This document shows, piece by piece, positions 63,209-64,000 of a stretch of 64,000 nucleotides of DNA. The position numbers and the translations under genes were made by a program. Origin of the DNA: Bradyrhizobium sp. Ec3.3 (lineage in GTDB: Bacteria > Pseudomonadota > Alphaproteobacteria > Rhizobiales > Xanthobacteraceae); contig NZ_AXAS01000007.1 in assembly GCF_000472925.1 (NCBI RefSeq), forward strand, positions 109,485-173,484. The letters are read 5' to 3'. The notes beneath the pieces are model-generated. The model did no database searches, had not been told where the DNA came from, and was given only the letters and a program-made list of their open reading frames with translations. Every line of letters starts with the position of its first letter. The first letter of the stretch is position 1.

Positions 63209-63848
63209 CCAGAGTTAGCGCCTCTAGGCGAGGCTGAACGACTTTTTCCCAGACACCGCCTTCGACGGCAAACCGTGCGATCTCGGCGGGCGTGGTTTTG
63301 CGCAGTCGCAGGGCTTCTTTCATGGCCTGTGTCGCCTGCACGAACCCGCCGGTGCTCTCGTAAGCCGCATGCTGAAAGCGCGCGCTTCTGAATAGGTCGA
63401 TAATGGTCTTTGCCGGAGAATAGATGCGGACAGGGACATTCTCGATCGTGTGATGCTCGATGCCCTTGTCGAACACCTTGGGCCCAAAGCGGACGATTTC
63501 AACTCTGGGACGCTCGATCTTCGGCCGCCATTCGCGCGGGCCGATTGCGACCCAGACATAGGGAGAAATACGGTCCGTGAGTTCGTAAAAGGCGAGGGCG
63601 GAATCGTAGCAAATGACTCCGTTTGGCACGAGCTTGGCGGCCACCGCCAGCGAATGATGGACATCGAGCGGAGCATCGGGAAGCTGGTAGAGGCCGCGGC
63701 TCAGTTGATTGAGGAGGCCCTTCTGCTCCATTCGCGAGATCGTGGTGGCGGTGATGCCTTCTTTGATGAATTCGGACAGGCGCATCATCCCCCGTTCCTG
63801 AAGGAGCGAGGCCGCGCGATCTTCCTGCCGCGTGGGTACCGTTTCCAT
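63201..63848 (-). CDS. abiEi: AbiEi-type antitoxin and autorepressor
   Basis: From the ATG at 63848 the protein has 215 residues. An N-terminal winged helix-turn-helix (LQERGMMRLSEFIKEGITAT, then ISRMEQKGLLNQLSRGLYQL) is followed by a C-terminal AbiEi domain (VWVAIGPREWRPKI, then VRIYSPAKTIIDLFR). AbiEi neutralises the toxin and represses its own promoter. A TTG at 63875 would add nine residues but lacks support. Neither start has a strong ribosome binding site. Upstream direct repeats at 63895-63936 are candidate operators. Confidence 0.9.
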   Translation of the reverse strand: METVPTRQEDRAASLLQERGMMRLSEFIKEGITATTISRMEQKGLLNQLSRGLYQLPDAPLDVHHSLAVAAKLVPNGVICYDSALAFYELTDRISPYVWVAIGPREWRPKIERPRVEIVRFGPKVFDKGIEHHTIENVPVRIYSPAKTIIDLFRSARFQHAAYESTGGFVQATQAMKEALRLRKTTPAEIARFAVEGGVWEKVVQPRLEALTLDA

Positions 63849-63894
63849 AAGAGGAGCTGATAGAAACCCTTGCAATTGTCAATATATTTCGCGA

Positions 63895-63936
63895 TGAAAT
63901 GTATCTAGCAAATAGATTAAGCCATTGAAATGTATC
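63895..63936. promoter_or_regulatory. Direct repeats TGAAATGTATC, candidate AbiEi operator
   Basis: TGAAATGTATC occurs at 63895-63905 and 63926-63936, with starts 31 bases apart, about three helical turns. The repeats lie in AT-rich DNA just upstream of abiEi, in the region where its promoter must be. AbiEi proteins bind repeats in their own promoter, so this is a plausible operator. Confidence 0.55.
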
Positions 63937-64000
63937 GTAAATTAGTGGATTGGCCGAGGATCGAATAGCTCCGCAATCATCGCCGTAATCGTCGCAAGGG

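Noticed and set aside
1..64000. CRISPR array, tRNA, rRNA or integrase
   Set aside because: No regularly spaced repeats, cloverleaf-like sequence, rRNA motif or intact recombinase catalytic motif was seen by reading.

Overview
The window looks like accessory DNA of a high-GC alphaproteobacterium, most likely a rhizobium of the Bradyrhizobium type. This is inferred from the type VI secretion (T6SS) gene set, an Omp25/31-like porin, perfect RpoN (sigma-54) promoter cores with a NifA-like upstream site, and the many decayed genes typical of symbiosis islands. No rRNA, tRNA, CRISPR array, integrase or replication origin was seen.

Region 1 (1-18.8 kb, + strand) is a T6SS. tssA (partial)-B-C-E-F-G is followed by a 636-base gap that holds a perfect -24/-12 promoter with a TGT-N10-ACA site upstream. 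Then come tagH-tssJ-K-L-M, a remnant of a PP2C phosphatase, a Ser/Thr kinase, a short vgrG, an unknown gene, and hcp with its own perfect -24/-12 promoter. No tssH (clpV) is in the window.

Region 2 (19-21.9 kb) holds a three-repeat protein of unknown function, a frameshifted paralogue facing it, and a decayed IS481-family transposase. Region 3 (21.9-30.0 kb, - strand) is a compact operon: DUF2169-pentapeptide, pentapeptide, DUF4150 (PAAR-like), needle-like protein, DUF3540 and TPR-glycosyltransferase. It probably loads cargo onto the T6SS spike. Region 4 (30-36.1 kb) is gene-poor, with a Gfo/Idh/MocA oxidoreductase, an S1/P1 nuclease and two clear pseudogenes.

Region 5 (36.3-49.4 kb, - strand) is a defence island. 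It holds a 1,983-residue transglutaminase-like/helicase/REase protein and a tight four-gene operon: Mre11-like nuclease, Rad50-like ATPase, SIR2-like protein and HerA ATPase. Region 6 (49.4-64 kb) is mixed: a 43-residue gene with a strong terminator, brnA with a broken brnT, a double beta-barrel protein, a paired M16 peptidase operon, a small secreted protein, a GH18 chitinase-like protein, and an abiEi-abiEii operon with a third unknown gene and direct repeats in its promoter region.

The two main working units are a T6SS probably switched on with the RpoN (possibly NifA) regulon, and a group of anti-phage modules.
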